DNA of 64,000 nucleotides from CAWBOY01 sp963790585 (GCA_963790585.1 CAWBOY010000003.1:372001-436000); one strand, 5' to 3'. Positions 29,485 to 41,883 are shown, numbered from the stretch's first letter. The notes: generated by a model not told the origin, from the letters alone. Numbers and translations are program-made.

Positions 29485-29550
29485 GTGGAACGGTCTCCAG
29501 ACCGTTCCACCAAACATGGGCGAAGTGGAACGGTCTGGAGACCGTTCCAC
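29485..29550. repeat. Two family D palindromes
   Basis: GTGGAACGGTCT and AGACCGTTCCAC form near-perfect 26-nt palindromes at 29485-29510 and 29525-29550. Their two central bases are reversed relative to each other (CC versus GG), so the pair is itself an inverted repeat. They lie between two minus-strand genes. Confidence 0.8.
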
Positions 29551-29591
29551 AACGGGCGTGGGACTGCCGGCTCGCGCCTAAACAATATCCA

Positions 29592-30971
29592 TCATACCTC
29601 CAATTTCCACGGCGCACGATATTCGCGGCTCAACATCTTGTTGGCCTCGTCGTCATCGAATTTCTCTTGCACCGGGTCCCACTTGAGCTTCTTGCCCAGT
29701 CGCAACGAGATGCCACCGATGTGGCACACGGTCGCCGAGCGATGGCCGACCTCGGCGGGGCAGATCGTCGGCTTGCGCGAGGCCATGCACTCGAAGAAAT
29801 TCTGCATGTGATTCTTGCTCGGCCCGTCATAGAGCGTGACGAGCTTGCCCCCTTCCTTGGTCAACGGCTCGCTGAGGAGCTTCGGATCGCTCGCCTCGAT
29901 CTTACCACGGCTGACGAAGATCCATTTGCCGTCTTCGCCGATGATCTTTACGCCATTCTCGCCCTTGCTGGTGCAAAGCAGCTTGACGCCGTTAGCATAG
30001 GTGTAGGTAATCGCGAAATCGGGATGGCAATTGTACTGATGCTTACTGCTGGACGGTTTGGTACCGGTGGCTTCCACAGCGACGGGCCCGCTGTCGTCCA
30101 TGCCGAGCGACCATTGAGCGATGTCATTATGATGGGCGCCCCAGTCGGTGATCTTGCCGCCGCTGTATTCGTACCACCAGCGGAACTCGTAATGACAGCG
30201 CGTGTAGGTCGTACTCTTGTCGCCTTTCTTTTCGACCAATTGCATGAAGTCGACCTTGGGCGTCGGGCCAAGCCAAAAGTCCCAGTTCAAGCCTTCCGGC
30301 ACTGGCGCGGTCGGTATTTCCGGGCTCGTCGGATTACTACCAATACGGGTCTCGATTGTCTTGATTTGGCCTAGCCGGCCATTGCGCGCCAGCTCGGCCG
30401 CAAGGCGGAATTTGCCGCCCATTTCGCTTCGCTGCTGGCTGCCCGTCTGGAAAACCCGCCCCGTCTTCTTCGCGACATTGGCGATGGCCCGGCCTTCCGC
30501 CACCGTCAGCGCCAATGGCTTCTCGCAATAGACGTCTTTGCCTTTCTTGAGCGCTTCGATCGCGATCAATGCATGCCAATGATCCGGCACCGCGATCGTG
30601 ACGGCGTTGATATCCTTGTTGTCGAGCAGCTCGCGGTAATCCTCATACGCTTTGACATCGCCCTTGATTTTCGCCACTTTCTTGACATCTTCCACGGCTC
30701 GTTCGCGATGACTCTTATCGACGTCGCAAATCGCGATATATTGCGCCCCCGGCTGCCTGCTGGCTTCGCCCAGGATGGCCCGGCCCCGACTCTGCGGGCT
30801 GCCCAAGCCGATGGCCGCCATGACAATGCGATCGTTGGCCCCGACCGGCTTCGCCGTCTTTGGCTCATCGGCCAGCATCTCGCGTGCATACCACAACGGC
30901 ACCCCGCTCGCCGCCATAGCGGCCAACGACCGCTGCATGAACCCGCGCCGAGACAGATTCCCCTTTTTCAT
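29592..30971 (-). CDS. Secreted (Tat) Gfo/Idh/MocA-family oxidoreductase
   Basis: The 459-aa protein begins with a twin-arginine signal (KKGNLSRRGFMQRSLAAMAA), so it is probably folded with its cofactor before export. The Rossmann domain has AAIGLGSPQSRG and a cofactor-binding ICDVDKSHRE strand; the hallmark VYCEKPLALT and PDHWHA are present. The C-terminal half matches the family's beta-sheet domain. Family members oxidise or reduce sugars with tightly bound NAD(P). Start at MKKGNL follows GGGAG; the upstream GTG/ATG at 31007 would lengthen it by 12 residues. Substrate unknown. Confidence 0.9.
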   Translation of the reverse strand: MKKGNLSRRGFMQRSLAAMAASGVPLWYAREMLADEPKTAKPVGANDRIVMAAIGLGSPQSRGRAILGEASRQPGAQYIAICDVDKSHRERAVEDVKKVAKIKGDVKAYEDYRELLDNKDINAVTIAVPDHWHALIAIEALKKGKDVYCEKPLALTVAEGRAIANVAKKTGRVFQTGSQQRSEMGGKFRLAAELARNGRLGQIKTIETRIGSNPTSPEIPTAPVPEGLNWDFWLGPTPKVDFMQLVEKKGDKSTTYTRCHYEFRWWYEYSGGKITDWGAHHNDIAQWSLGMDDSGPVAVEATGTKPSSSKHQYNCHPDFAITYTYANGVKLLCTSKGENGVKIIGEDGKWIFVSRGKIEASDPKLLSEPLTKEGGKLVTLYDGPSKNHMQNFFECMASRKPTICPAEVGHRSATVCHIGGISLRLGKKLKWDPVQEKFDDDEANKMLSREYRAPWKLEV

Positions 30972-31185
30972 GACTGCGACTCCCTTGTGAATGGATCGAC
31001 ACGACAACCCGCGGAACCGGGTGAAGTGGCGCTAGTGTAGCCGATGGGGGGCGGATCGCAAGGGTATGCTGAGCGGATGCGCGGTGGCAGGGTAAAATCA
31101 TCCGCCCAAAGCCGAGAAGCGTCCTAAAATAGATCCCGAAGGACGCCTGCTCCCTACTGCAACCCCTTGTTGAAAGGTTCCCCGA

Positions 31186-32355
31186 ATGAAATCTCTCTCC
31201 CGCATCCTCCTTCTTGCGCTCCTCGCCGTCGTGCCGGCGACGGCGTTTGAGAATCCCGCGCCGCCGTCCTCCAAGGCGATCACCGCCGCGCTGCAACCAT
31301 TCGTGGATAAACACACACTCGCGGGTGCTGTGACCCTGGTCGCCGACAAGGATCGATTTCTGAGTCTCGATGCCGTTGGCTATGCCGATGTGGCGGCGAT
31401 GAAACCACTGACGACGGATTCCCTTTTTTGGATCGCCTCACAGTCGAAGCCGATCACGGCCACGGCGTTTATGATGCTCGTCGACGAAGGCAAAGTGAAG
31501 CTCGACGATCCTGTACAGAATTATCTACCGGAATTTCGTGACCAATGGCTCGCGGTCGAACAGGACAAGGACCACATTCTTCTCAAGAAACCGAGCCATC
31601 CGGTTACTATCCGTGAGTGCCTGAGTCATACAAGTGGGATGCCGTTTTCCTCCAGGATGGAGCAGCCGACGCTCGATGGCCTGCCGCTCCGGGATGCGGT
31701 GCGCAGCTATGCCTTGACGCCGCTACAGTCGGAGCCGGGAACCAAATACCAGTATTCCAATGCAGGCATCAACACGGCTGGCCGGATTCTGGAGGTTGTC
31801 AGTGGTATGCCGTATGAGGAGTTTCTCGACAAGCGACTCTTTGGGCCGCTCGGCATGAAGGATACAACTTTTTGGCCCAACGAGGAACAAGTCAAGCGCC
31901 TGGCCAAAGCCTACAAACCCAACAAGGAGAACACAGGCCTCGAAGAGACCAAGATCGGCCAGCTCACCTACCCGCTCAACGATCACAAGAAACGCTACCC
32001 CATGCCCGCCGGCGGCCTATTCTCCACCGCCAGCGACGTCGGCCATTTTTGCCAGATGATGCTAAACGGAGGCGTCTACCAAGGCAAGCGATACATCTCC
32101 GAGGAGGCTTTCAAGGAGCTGACCAAGAAACAAACCGCCCCCACTATCAAAGACGGCTACGGCCTCGGCTGGTCCACCGGCGGCACCACCTTCGGCCACG
32201 GCGGCGCCCTCTCCACCAACATGAACATCGACACCAAGCGCGGCCTGATCACAGTCTACTTAGTGCAACACGCCGGCTTCCCCGGCGACGGTGGCAAGAG
32301 TTCGGGTGAATTCAACAAGGCGGCGGGGGAGTTGATCAAGGCGTTGAAGAAATAG
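31186..32355 (+). CDS. Secreted beta-lactamase-fold serine hydrolase
   Basis: The 389-aa product has a signal peptide (MKSLSRILLLALLAVVPATA) and the class C / DD-peptidase fold motifs: SxxK in WIASQSKPIT, YxN in YQYSNAGINT, and a late FGHGGALSTN in place of KTG. Such planctomycete proteins (beta-lactamase-related, Pfam Beta-lactamase) act as esterases or peptidases. True beta-lactamase activity cannot be inferred. The ATG follows AAGGTTCCCCGA. Function is broad and the substrate unknown. Confidence 0.87.
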   Translation: MKSLSRILLLALLAVVPATAFENPAPPSSKAITAALQPFVDKHTLAGAVTLVADKDRFLSLDAVGYADVAAMKPLTTDSLFWIASQSKPITATAFMMLVDEGKVKLDDPVQNYLPEFRDQWLAVEQDKDHILLKKPSHPVTIRECLSHTSGMPFSSRMEQPTLDGLPLRDAVRSYALTPLQSEPGTKYQYSNAGINTAGRILEVVSGMPYEEFLDKRLFGPLGMKDTTFWPNEEQVKRLAKAYKPNKENTGLEETKIGQLTYPLNDHKKRYPMPAGGLFSTASDVGHFCQMMLNGGVYQGKRYISEEAFKELTKKQTAPTIKDGYGLGWSTGGTTFGHGGALSTNMNIDTKRGLITVYLVQHAGFPGDGGKSSGEFNKAAGELIKALKK

Positions 32356-32359
32356 GACT

Positions 32360-32430
32360 ACCGAGCCTGAAGCGTAAGCGAAGGTGCCTTACACCGATGT
32401 AGTGCCCTCCGCTCACGCTTCAGGCTCGGT
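32360..32430. repeat. Family C inverted repeat
   Basis: ACCGAGCCTGAAGCGTAAGCG and CGCTCACGCTTCAGGCTCGGT (imperfect) form a 71-nt hairpin just after the serine hydrolase stop, where it may also terminate transcription. Confidence 0.75.
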
Positions 32431-32573
32431 GTGACTCTGTGGTTCGCTGATTTTTTATTTGACCTACCAAGCTAGTATTTCCCGTCTCACCTCGTTAGTC
32501 TCTTCTTCCATTCCGTTTCCAGCGTGTTCAATCTATACGCCCCGTCCCGTCATCATTCGCTGAGGGAAATACC

Positions 32574-32690
32574 ATGTCATCTGACGCCGATGCTCCGTTG
32601 GTACCCGTGCGCGTGCTCAACCAAGTCACCTATTGGCCACGGCTTTATTACCTTCAATACGTCGGCGCCGCCGGGGGCGGGATGTGGTGA
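32574..32690 (+). pseudogene. Truncated N-terminus resembling Cas4 (of a Cas4-Cas1 fusion)
   Basis: A 38-codon frame reads VPVRVLNQVTYWPRLYYLQ, close to the conserved N-terminus of type I-G/I-U Cas4 and Cas4-Cas1 fusions (PVRxLNxxxYCPRLxYLE). It then stops in unrelated sequence. The expected iron-sulfur Cys of YCPR is Trp here. No downstream nuclease or Cas1 sequence follows, so this is at best a relic. Support comes only from this short match and from the csb2 relic at 40603. The rest of the gap 32431-32708 shows nothing else. Confidence 0.42.
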
Positions 32691-32708
32691 TTGTGACGTG
32701 AGGGGAGG

Positions 32709-33155
32709 TCAGAGTTCCAAATCGGTTAGAACCAGGATTGGAATTTCACGGATCTGCTTGAGTTTTATGTCGTTCGTCAGCAACGCATCACAGCCCGCAC
32801 CCAGGCTGACTGCCACCTGGAAGGCATCAGGAAGTAATAACTTGTAACGGACCCGGAGTTCGGCAGCATGACGAGCAATGCCATCATCAAGCCTAACAAA
32901 AGTGACGTTTCTACCAGCAACGATGAGATCGGTGAAATCTTGCTGGATTTGAGTCAGACCGGAGCGCACGGGCACGACCAGACATTCGGCCAGCGTGACG
33001 GGAGAGGTAACGGCCGATAGAGAACCGGCGTCGATGCGGTCGAAGAACTCGTCCACCAGTGCGGCGTAAGCTGGGTTCCGTTCCACGAAATAGATGACGG
33101 GCGCGGAGTCGAGGAACAGGCGAGCCACGCCTTTGAGGGCATCGGCGACTTTCAC
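32709..33155 (-). CDS. vapC: PIN-domain toxin (VapC-like ribonuclease)
   Basis: The 148-aa protein has the four PIN acids: LFLDSAPVIYFVE (Asp), LAECLVVP (Glu), LLLPDAFQVAVSL (Asp) and DALLTND (Asp). It likely cleaves RNA in a toxin-antitoxin module. A GTG start at 33155 follows AGGT. Upstream is a DUF433 protein that probably acts as antitoxin, 14 bp away. The gene lies in the defence-rich stretch next to a relic CRISPR gene. Confidence 0.85.
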   Translation of the reverse strand: MKVADALKGVARLFLDSAPVIYFVERNPAYAALVDEFFDRIDAGSLSAVTSPVTLAECLVVPVRSGLTQIQQDFTDLIVAGRNVTFVRLDDGIARHAAELRVRYKLLLPDAFQVAVSLGAGCDALLTNDIKLKQIREIPILVLTDLEL

Positions 33156-33169
33156 GACTTACCTCATGG

Positions 33170-33514
33170 CTAAACCTGTCCACTCTCGCCCGCTTCCCGA
33201 CGGCCACGGCTTATCCAACTCTGGGCGTCCTCACCACAAGCCGGATAAGGAAGGCTACCGCGAATTTCCTTCCAGGCGCGACCTGGAGTCAGGTTTGATG
33301 CAGGGGAGACAACATCACTGCGCAGGACTTGCAAGGCAAAGCGCATCGCCGCCGCGACCGCTTCGGGCGTCAGCTGCGGGTAGTCGAGAAGGAGCTCGTC
33401 TATCGTGTCACCAGCGCCGAGATGTTCCAAGATCAACTCGACCGTGATACGAGTCCCCGCGATGACGGGCTTGCCTAACATGATCGCGGGGTCGGATGTG
33501 ATAAGAGGGGTCAT
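33170..33514 (-). CDS. DUF433 antitoxin-like protein
   Basis: The 114-aa product contains the DUF433 core: GKPVIAGTRITVELILEHL and DYPQLTPEAVAAAMRFAL, a winged-helix-like domain found in VapB45-type antitoxins. The core ends near residue 65. The last 45 residues do not resemble the family and may be a read-through tail. The PIN toxin gene starts 14 bp downstream. DNA binding and repression of the pair is the expected role. Confidence 0.8.
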   Translation of the reverse strand: MTPLITSDPAIMLGKPVIAGTRITVELILEHLGAGDTIDELLLDYPQLTPEAVAAAMRFALQVLRSDVVSPASNLTPGRAWKEIRGSLPYPACGEDAQSWISRGRREAGESGQV

Positions 33515-33648
33515 GGTCTTAGTTCTCTAACTGCGCGTTATGCCAACGTATTTTGGCGAACTCCGGGATGGCCTTATTGTCTATCGCCAAAACGCCGAAA
33601 GCAAGACCGGCCCGAATAACAGGGGAATGAACGATGAGCCGCGTCGAA

Positions 33649-34149
33649 TCAGTCGCAGAAGGAGATGTTACCGGGATTCACGTTAGCCATGAAAACACTA
33701 TAACTTTCACGTTCCCGGAGGATGGCCTGGACTTCGGCCCAGCGCGGGCCGAATTGCTCTTGTTTGTCTGTCCGCCAATCAGCCCAGACTTCTTCGGAGA
33801 AATCGGGAGGCCCGTCGAGATAGGCGCCCGCGAAATCGAGGACGAAGGGGCGGGTGACGATGGTCATTTCAATGACCCACAGCTCGTCGTCATGGCGGAG
33901 CATTTCGGGAACCGCACAGCCCCGGACGGTCAGAACCTCCCACTCCGCCAGACGAAGATAGACGTCGCGTTCACGGCGATAATCGCGTTCCCGTTGATGC
34001 ACTTTGATCGCAAGTCGGTCGTTTTCGATTTGGCTTTTAACGGCAAATACGCTACCATGAACACCCGAACCGAGGGGACCGACAAGGATCAGTCCCTTCC
34101 TTTCGCAGTATCCCTGTGCCCGGTGCAAAAGCTCAGGCAGATTGCTCAT
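33649..34149 (-). CDS. Small protein-kinase-like protein
   Basis: The 166-aa protein has a glycine loop VGPLGSGVHGSVFAVK and Lys in LAIKVH, as in the kinase N-lobe, and ends with NVNPGNISF, resembling the HxDxxPxN-type catalytic loop of atypical small-molecule kinases. There is no room for a normal activation segment, and the catalytic Asp is not evident. Homologues are small hypothetical proteins. Activity may be lost or unusual; a defence role is only suggested by location. Confidence 0.55.
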   Translation of the reverse strand: MSNLPELLHRAQGYCERKGLILVGPLGSGVHGSVFAVKSQIENDRLAIKVHQRERDYRRERDVYLRLAEWEVLTVRGCAVPEMLRHDDELWVIEMTIVTRPFVLDFAGAYLDGPPDFSEEVWADWRTDKQEQFGPRWAEVQAILRERESYSVFMANVNPGNISFCD

Positions 34150-34414
34150 GAACGCCCCGCAAATCAGTCCGATCGGCCACTCTGCGGACGTGCAAATTCA
34201 CCTCCACCTGAACGGTTGCGGCGTCTTGCCGATCGCCCAACTCGGCCCCAAGTTCTTTGTATTGCGTACCCCTATCAATCACCCTCCGTGCAACGGCGAG
34301 ATCGCCATGTCGATCGACGGCCAAGAAAGCCGTTGGGCTGTGCGGCTCCTCAACGGCATTCAGGTCGGCTGTCGGAAGACCGCGATTTCGTGCTGCGCCG
34401 ACGGCAACGGCTAA
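34148..34414 (+). CDS. Small hypothetical protein (88 aa)
   Basis: The product reads through VLPIAQLGPKFFVLRTP and MSIDGQESRWAVRLLNGIQV, a beta-rich pattern that resembles small hypothetical proteins common in planctomycetes. No function is known. The start could be 34142 or 34148. It is divergent from the kinase-like gene, whose start overlaps it. Confidence 0.5.
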   Translation: MNAPQISPIGHSADVQIHLHLNGCGVLPIAQLGPKFFVLRTPINHPPCNGEIAMSIDGQESRWAVRLLNGIQVGCRKTAISCCADGNG

Positions 34415-34743
34415 ACGTCACTTCAATGGCGGCCAGGGTGTCGCCACCGTGGAGACGATCCAAAACGGCTCTTTCGAGCTGATACGGATGTTGAAAACGC
34501 TTAAATGCGGACATCGATTTATTCAGTAAAGGCACGCAAGGTCTTGCGAACGACGCTCAATGCCTGCTGTTGCGGTGGGGCGATATCCGTGGCTGCCGGA
34601 TAATCGGGTGCAGCCCACGTAAAATGCGCCAAATTCCGTGGAGGTTTCAAGGCAGGCGCTGATAATGCATCCGGAATCAATTCAATAATAAGTAAGCGCA
34701 TGAAAACGTCTAGATGCCTGCGCGATCTTCGAGTGTATTAGCC
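34415..34743. other. Gap without a supported gene
   Basis: This 329-bp stretch contains two short minus-strand frames (for example 34519-34701, 60 codons), but nothing that can be assigned. The right end must hold the promoter of the restriction-modification operon. Confidence 0.4.
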
Positions 34744-35379
34744 ATGAACTTGGTCAAGTCCAAACTTCGCGTCGCCGACCACGGGGAGGTCTTCACCCCG
34801 GCGTGGATGGTCGAGGCAATGCTCGACCTGGTGAAGGCGGAGTCCGAGCGCATTGACTCCCGCTTCCTGGAGCCGGCGTGCGGGAGCGGCAACTTCCTCG
34901 TGCCGATCTTGCGACGCAAACTCGTCGCCGTGGAACTCAAATACGGAAAGTCCGACTTCGAGCGGCGGCAGTTTGCGCTGCTCGGGCTGATGTGCATCTA
35001 CGGCATTGAGTTGCTGGCGGACAATATCGCCGAGTGCCGCGCGAATGTGCTGGAGGTCCTCGCCGAGTATCTGAATCTTGATGAGTCCGATGATCTTTAT
35101 CGCGCCGCGTTTTACGTGCTGTCGCAGAACCTCGTGCATGGCGACGCGCTGACGATGCGCACCCACGACGGTCAGCCGATTGCGTTTGCCGAATGGGGCT
35201 ACCTGGGCAAGGGCAAGTTCCAGCGGCGCGACTTCCGCCTCGCCACGCTCACCCAATCTTCTGCCTTCAGTGCGCAGGGTTCCCTCTTCGCCAATCTCGG
35301 CAAGCACGAGATCTTCACGCCAGAGAAGACGTACCCGCCGGCGACGGTGAGCGATCTGGCGAAGGAGGCCGTAACGTGA
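34744..35379 (+). CDS. DNA methyltransferase-like protein lacking motif IV
   Basis: The 211-aa protein starts at MNLVKSKLRVADHGEVFTP and carries the AdoMet motif FLEPACGSGNFLVPI of N6-adenine methylases, followed by an IYGIELLADNIAECRAN acidic-strand motif. It stops before any NPPY catalytic motif, so it is a short partner rather than a full enzyme. Its stop overlaps the GTG start of the RhuM-like gene (GTGA). The complementary NPPY-bearing gene comes third in the operon. The pair may form one split enzyme. Confidence 0.78.
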   Translation: MNLVKSKLRVADHGEVFTPAWMVEAMLDLVKAESERIDSRFLEPACGSGNFLVPILRRKLVAVELKYGKSDFERRQFALLGLMCIYGIELLADNIAECRANVLEVLAEYLNLDESDDLYRAAFYVLSQNLVHGDALTMRTHDGQPIAFAEWGYLGKGKFQRRDFRLATLTQSSAFSAQGSLFANLGKHEIFTPEKTYPPATVSDLAKEAVT

Positions 35380-36452
35380 ACAACGAGTCAACACCCCAAG
35401 GGCAATTGCTCATCTACAGCGACGGCGCCTTGAATTTGCAAGTTCGTCTCGACGGCCAAACCGTTTGGTTGACGCAGGCCCAAATTGCGGAGCTGTACCA
35501 AACGACATCGCAAAACATTACTCTTCACATTCAAGGGATTTACGACGACAACGAACTGCCAGAAGGAGCAACTTGTAAGGAATACTTACAAGTTCGCCAG
35601 GAGGGGTCGCGCCAGGTCCAGCGGGCTCTGAAACACTACAGCCTCGACATGATCCTTGCCGTCGGCTACCGCGTCCGCTCTCCACAGGGAACTCTTTTTC
35701 GCCAATGGGCGTCAACCCGCCTGCGCGAGTTGCTCGTCAAAGGCTTTACGATGGACGACGAGCGCATCAAAGCGGGCCGCACCCTTGGCGCGGACTACTT
35801 CGACGAACTGCTCGCTCGCATCCGCGACATCCGCGCCAGCGAACGCCTCTTTTACCAGAAAATCACCGACATTTACGCTACCAGCATCGACTATGACGCC
35901 AACGCGGAGATGACCCAGCTTTTCTTCCAGACGGTGCAAAACAAGATGCATTGGGCCGCCCACGGACACACGGCCGCCGAAATCGTTCGTCACCGCGCCG
36001 ACGCCGGCAAACCGAACATGGGCTTGACGACCTGGAAGAACGCCCCGGCCGGCCCAGTCCGCAAAGGGGACGTGGCGATTGCCAAGAACTACCTCGCCAA
36101 AGACGAAATCGAAGCCCTCAACCTGATCGTTTCCGCTTATCTCGACTTCGCCGAGTTGCAGGCCCGTTCGAAAAAGCCGATGCACATGGCCGACTGGATC
36201 GCCAAGCTCGACGCCTTTATCCGCCTGAGCGAGCGCGACATCCTAACCCATGCTGGCAATATGTCTCATCGGGATGCCGAGGAACACGCCCACGCCCAGT
36301 ACGCACTTTATGAGCGCCAGCGCCGTGAACTAGGAGCGACCAGCGCCAGCGACTTTGACGAGGCGGCCAAGCGTATCGCGGAACAAGCCTCACCTCCGCC
36401 CAAGCCGCGACGACGAAACAAGAAGGCCGACGATAGCGGAGGGTCCGCATGA
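35376..36452 (+). CDS. RhuM-family protein
   Basis: The 358-aa protein begins with GTG at 35376 after GGAGG. Its N-terminus has the RhuM pattern: LQVRLDGQTVWLTQAQIAEL, then a DNA-binding-like AELYQTTSQNITLHI. KHYSLDMILAVGYRVRS and the MHMADWIAKLDAFI segment follow, typical of RhuM. The C-terminus is lysine/arginine-rich. RhuM proteins are common near restriction systems and islands; their role is unproved. It overlaps the next gene by 4 bases. Confidence 0.85.
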   Translation: MNNESTPQGQLLIYSDGALNLQVRLDGQTVWLTQAQIAELYQTTSQNITLHIQGIYDDNELPEGATCKEYLQVRQEGSRQVQRALKHYSLDMILAVGYRVRSPQGTLFRQWASTRLRELLVKGFTMDDERIKAGRTLGADYFDELLARIRDIRASERLFYQKITDIYATSIDYDANAEMTQLFFQTVQNKMHWAAHGHTAAEIVRHRADAGKPNMGLTTWKNAPAGPVRKGDVAIAKNYLAKDEIEALNLIVSAYLDFAELQARSKKPMHMADWIAKLDAFIRLSERDILTHAGNMSHRDAEEHAHAQYALYERQRRELGATSASDFDEAAKRIAEQASPPPKPRRRNKKADDSGGSA

Positions 36453-38048
36453 GCATTCAGGCCAGCTTTACCCCGCGCGGCCGCAACCCGGACGTACTCA
36501 GTTGCATCGCGAACCTCTCCAACGACGAGGTGTTCACGCCGCCTGAGTTCGCCAACAGGATGCTGGACACGCTGGCCGAGGCGTGGGCAGCCGACAACGG
36601 CGGCGCGAACATCTGGGCAGACAAGACAGTAAGGTTTCTCGACCCCTGCACCAAGACAGGCGTGTTCCTGCGTGAAATCACCAGCCGCCTCGTCAAGGGC
36701 CTGGCGGACGAGATCCCGGACCTGCAGGAGCGCGTCGATCACATTGTCACGAAGCAAGTGTTCGGCATTGCCATCACAAATCTCACGGGTCTGCTTGCGC
36801 GGCGGAGCGTGTATTGCTCGAAGCACGCCAAAGGCAAACACTCCATCGCAAAGTCGTTTACCAGCGACGATGGGAACATCTGGTTCAAACGCATGGAGCA
36901 CACGTGGGTTGATGGCAAATGCGAGTATTGTGGTGCCAATAAACGCGATTATGACCGTGGTGAAGGACTGGAAACCCACGCATATGCGTTCATCCACATA
37001 CACGACATCAAGACTCGGCTCGCCGAGTTATTTGGAGGAGATATGCAGTTCGACGTAGTCATTGGCAACCCGCCGTACCAGCTGGGACAAAGTGGTGGCG
37101 AGGCCGTCGGCAGTTTCGCTATGCCGGTCTACCAGAAGTTCATTGAAGCTGCCAAGGGGCTCGACCCACGTTACCTTATTATGGTTACTCCGTCGCGGTG
37201 GTTCGCGGGCGGACGCGGACTTGACGACTTCAGGAAGGAGATGCTCGCCGACAAGCGTCTTCGCTGCCTGGTCGATTACCTGGACTCTCGGGACGTCTTC
37301 CCTGGCGTCGATATCGCAGGTGGGATCTCCTATTTCTTGTGGGACTCGTCCTGGAAGGACAAATGCGAGGTCACCACTATTTCGGGCGGTGTCGCCGGCC
37401 CCACGGTGGATCGATACCTCGACGACTACGACATTGTTGTCCGCTACAACGAAGCGGTCTCTATTCTTGAGCGCGTACTCGGCTCGCGTAGTGACGGCGC
37501 CTTCGAGGGCCTCGCCAGTCAAGTGTCGCCGATCCAGCCTTTCAGCATCCGAACGAAATTTCGAGGGGCGCCAAGCAGCGATGGAATGGCCGATCCCGTC
37601 CTTATCTATCAGAACGGCGGTACAGGATTCATCGAGCGCGATGCAATCCCGCGCAACGCCGATTGGGTCGATCAGTGGAAGGTGTTTTTGTCGAGGACCT
37701 CGAGCGAACACGGCGGACAAGCTGACAAGAATGGTACCCGACGGGTCTTCTCGCTCATTATGATCGGCGGGCCGGGGACTGCATGCACGGAGACTTACCT
37801 CGTTGCTGGTCGGTTCAGCACGGAGGCAGAGGCTATGAACTTCGGCGCCTACCTGCGTACAAAGTTTGTGCGATTCCTTGTCTCGCTGCGAACGAACACC
37901 CAGGACTTGTACAGTGAGCGCTTTGCATTCGTTCCGATGCTGCCGATGGATCGCGACTGGACAGACAAAAAGCTCTACAAGAAGTACGGGCTCACGAAGG
38001 ACGAGATTGCGTTCATCGAGGGGATGATTCGGACCATGGGTGAGGTCG

Positions 38049-38056
<8 letters not shown>
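36449..38056 (+). CDS. Eco57I-like N6-adenine DNA methyltransferase
   Basis: The 535-aa protein has DEVFTPPEFANRMLDTL and FLDPCTKTGVFLREI (AdoMet region, with the usual ACGSG changed to PCTKTG), then IGNPPYQL (motif IV, the catalytic NPPY). A Cys-x2-Cys pair (CEYCG) with an upstream CSKH suggests a small metal-binding insert. The C-terminal half probably contacts DNA. It overlaps the RhuM stop and the helicase start, so the operon is tightly coupled. Confidence 0.87.
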
Positions 38057-40580
<2,524 letters not shown>

Positions 40581-40602
40581 GGAGAAGAAAAGCGGATAAA
40601 AG

Positions 40603-41254
40603 GTGTCGGTAATGCTCCGTCGCGGCTGGAGGAGACCAAGGCCCGCGCAAGGCTTTGTCCGCTGCTATGATGGACATAATAGACCTCTTAAAGGTGATAA
40701 AGCCGATGAGCGGTTTATGTACTTGCCTTTGCCGACGATCAATCATGCGCTCAACCGCGCCGAGGCGATGCGGCGGGTTCTGGTTGTCGCCCCGCCTGGG
40801 TTGCAGAATCGGACCGGTTGGGTTCGGCGACCGATTGCGGGGCAGGAACTCCAGTCTTTGGATGGGAAAATTGTTGGGTTGCTCAATCTTCTGCCTACGC
40901 CGGATTGAGTGCTCAAACAATATGTGGGTGACGCCCGCGAGTGGTCTACGGTCACCCCAGTCATTTGGCCGGGGGCATGATGACCACGATTCGGTCAGGG
41001 CGGAGGGTCTGCTGCGTAAGGCGTTTCTTCAGGCAGGGCTGTCGCCGGAGGCTGTAGCGGATATTGAGGATCTGGAATGGCGTACGGCTGGCTTTCGTGC
41101 AGGACTGGACTTGGCCCAGCGCTATCGTCGGCCAGAGAGTCTGCGTGGGCTGCAGTATCATCTTCGCGTTCGTTTCGGCAAGCCGATCCGTGGGCCGTTG
41201 GCGATTGGGGCAGGTCGGTATCGCGGGCTTGGAGTTTTCGCGATCGATAGCTGA
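40603..41254 (+). pseudogene. csb2: Decayed csb2 (type I-G/I-U CRISPR Cas5-Cas6 fusion)
   Basis: The C-terminal part of Csb2 is readable in pieces. In the first frame are ERFMYLPLPTINHALN and MRRVLVVAPPG, then a TGA at 40906-40908, after which the same frame continues with EWSTVTPVIWPG. After one extra G in the G5 run near 40970, the other frame reads GHDDHDSVRAEGLLRKAF, ADIEDLEWRTAGFRAGLDLA and, near the end, GPLAIGAGRYRGLGVF. These match the order and spacing of Csb2 C-termini. The N-terminal half is missing. It directly follows the restriction helicase, and a cas4-like relic lies 8 kb upstream. Confidence 0.65.
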
Positions 41255-41883
41255 AGCGTTGTTAAATGCAACCAACTTGGGTGGGCAGCCGTGGCATGCA
41301 AACTCGGGTATCAAGCGGAGGCAAAGTTTGCTCCAGGCGAGGCGCGGGGCGAGTTTCTCGTCCAGAAACGCAATTGGCGCGAACGAACGTAAGTCCTTGT
41401 GCATACAGAAGATTCAACTTTGTTGGATTCGTTCGGAGGGGTTATGTGGGGGTCGAATGAAACGAATTTTCGTTGTTACCTCCCACTCACCTGTAATTGA
41501 ATCAGGCCGGCAATGGCAGGGGGGTAGTCCGCGGATTTGTTTGCATCTCGGTCCCGCGGCGCGCTACAACTTTAATGGTGCCAAGGGGTTTTGGTGTTGG
41601 AGCAGCGTGCAAACAAGCTGTCCATTTTTTGCATCTCGGTCGGCTGGCAATGTTCCGCGCGGAACATTGTGGGGGGTTGGCGTAAGCTGGTTTGTCGCCT
41701 CTTCGAAGAAGGCCTTCGCTGTTGCGAAAGGCGACGCTGGTTGCGGGCTTGAAAAAAGCCTCGTCAGGGAGAGCGCCTCGGCCTTTGGCGGTGTTTATTC
41801 CTTGAAATGGCGGCGAAACCCTGCATCATGATGAGCAGAGGGACGCTCTCTCCATCGCTTGAATCATCCACAAGGAGATCTGC
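41255..41883. other. Gap without a supported gene
   Basis: This 629-bp stretch has no convincing frame, although one short readable segment follows the csb2 relic and may be further CRISPR-system debris. A 14-nt sequence TTTGCATCTCGGTC occurs twice (41540 and 41628), 88 bp apart. A single imperfect hairpin lies near 41693-41735. No regular repeat-spacer pattern is present. Confidence 0.5.

Noticed and set aside
34350..34701. Two short minus-strand frames as defence genes
   Set aside because: Each is about 60 codons with no motif; they overlap in different frames and cannot be supported.
41540..41735. Possible CRISPR repeats near the csb2 relic
   Set aside because: Only a 14-nt direct repeat 88 bp apart and one imperfect hairpin are seen; there is no regular repeat-spacer pattern.
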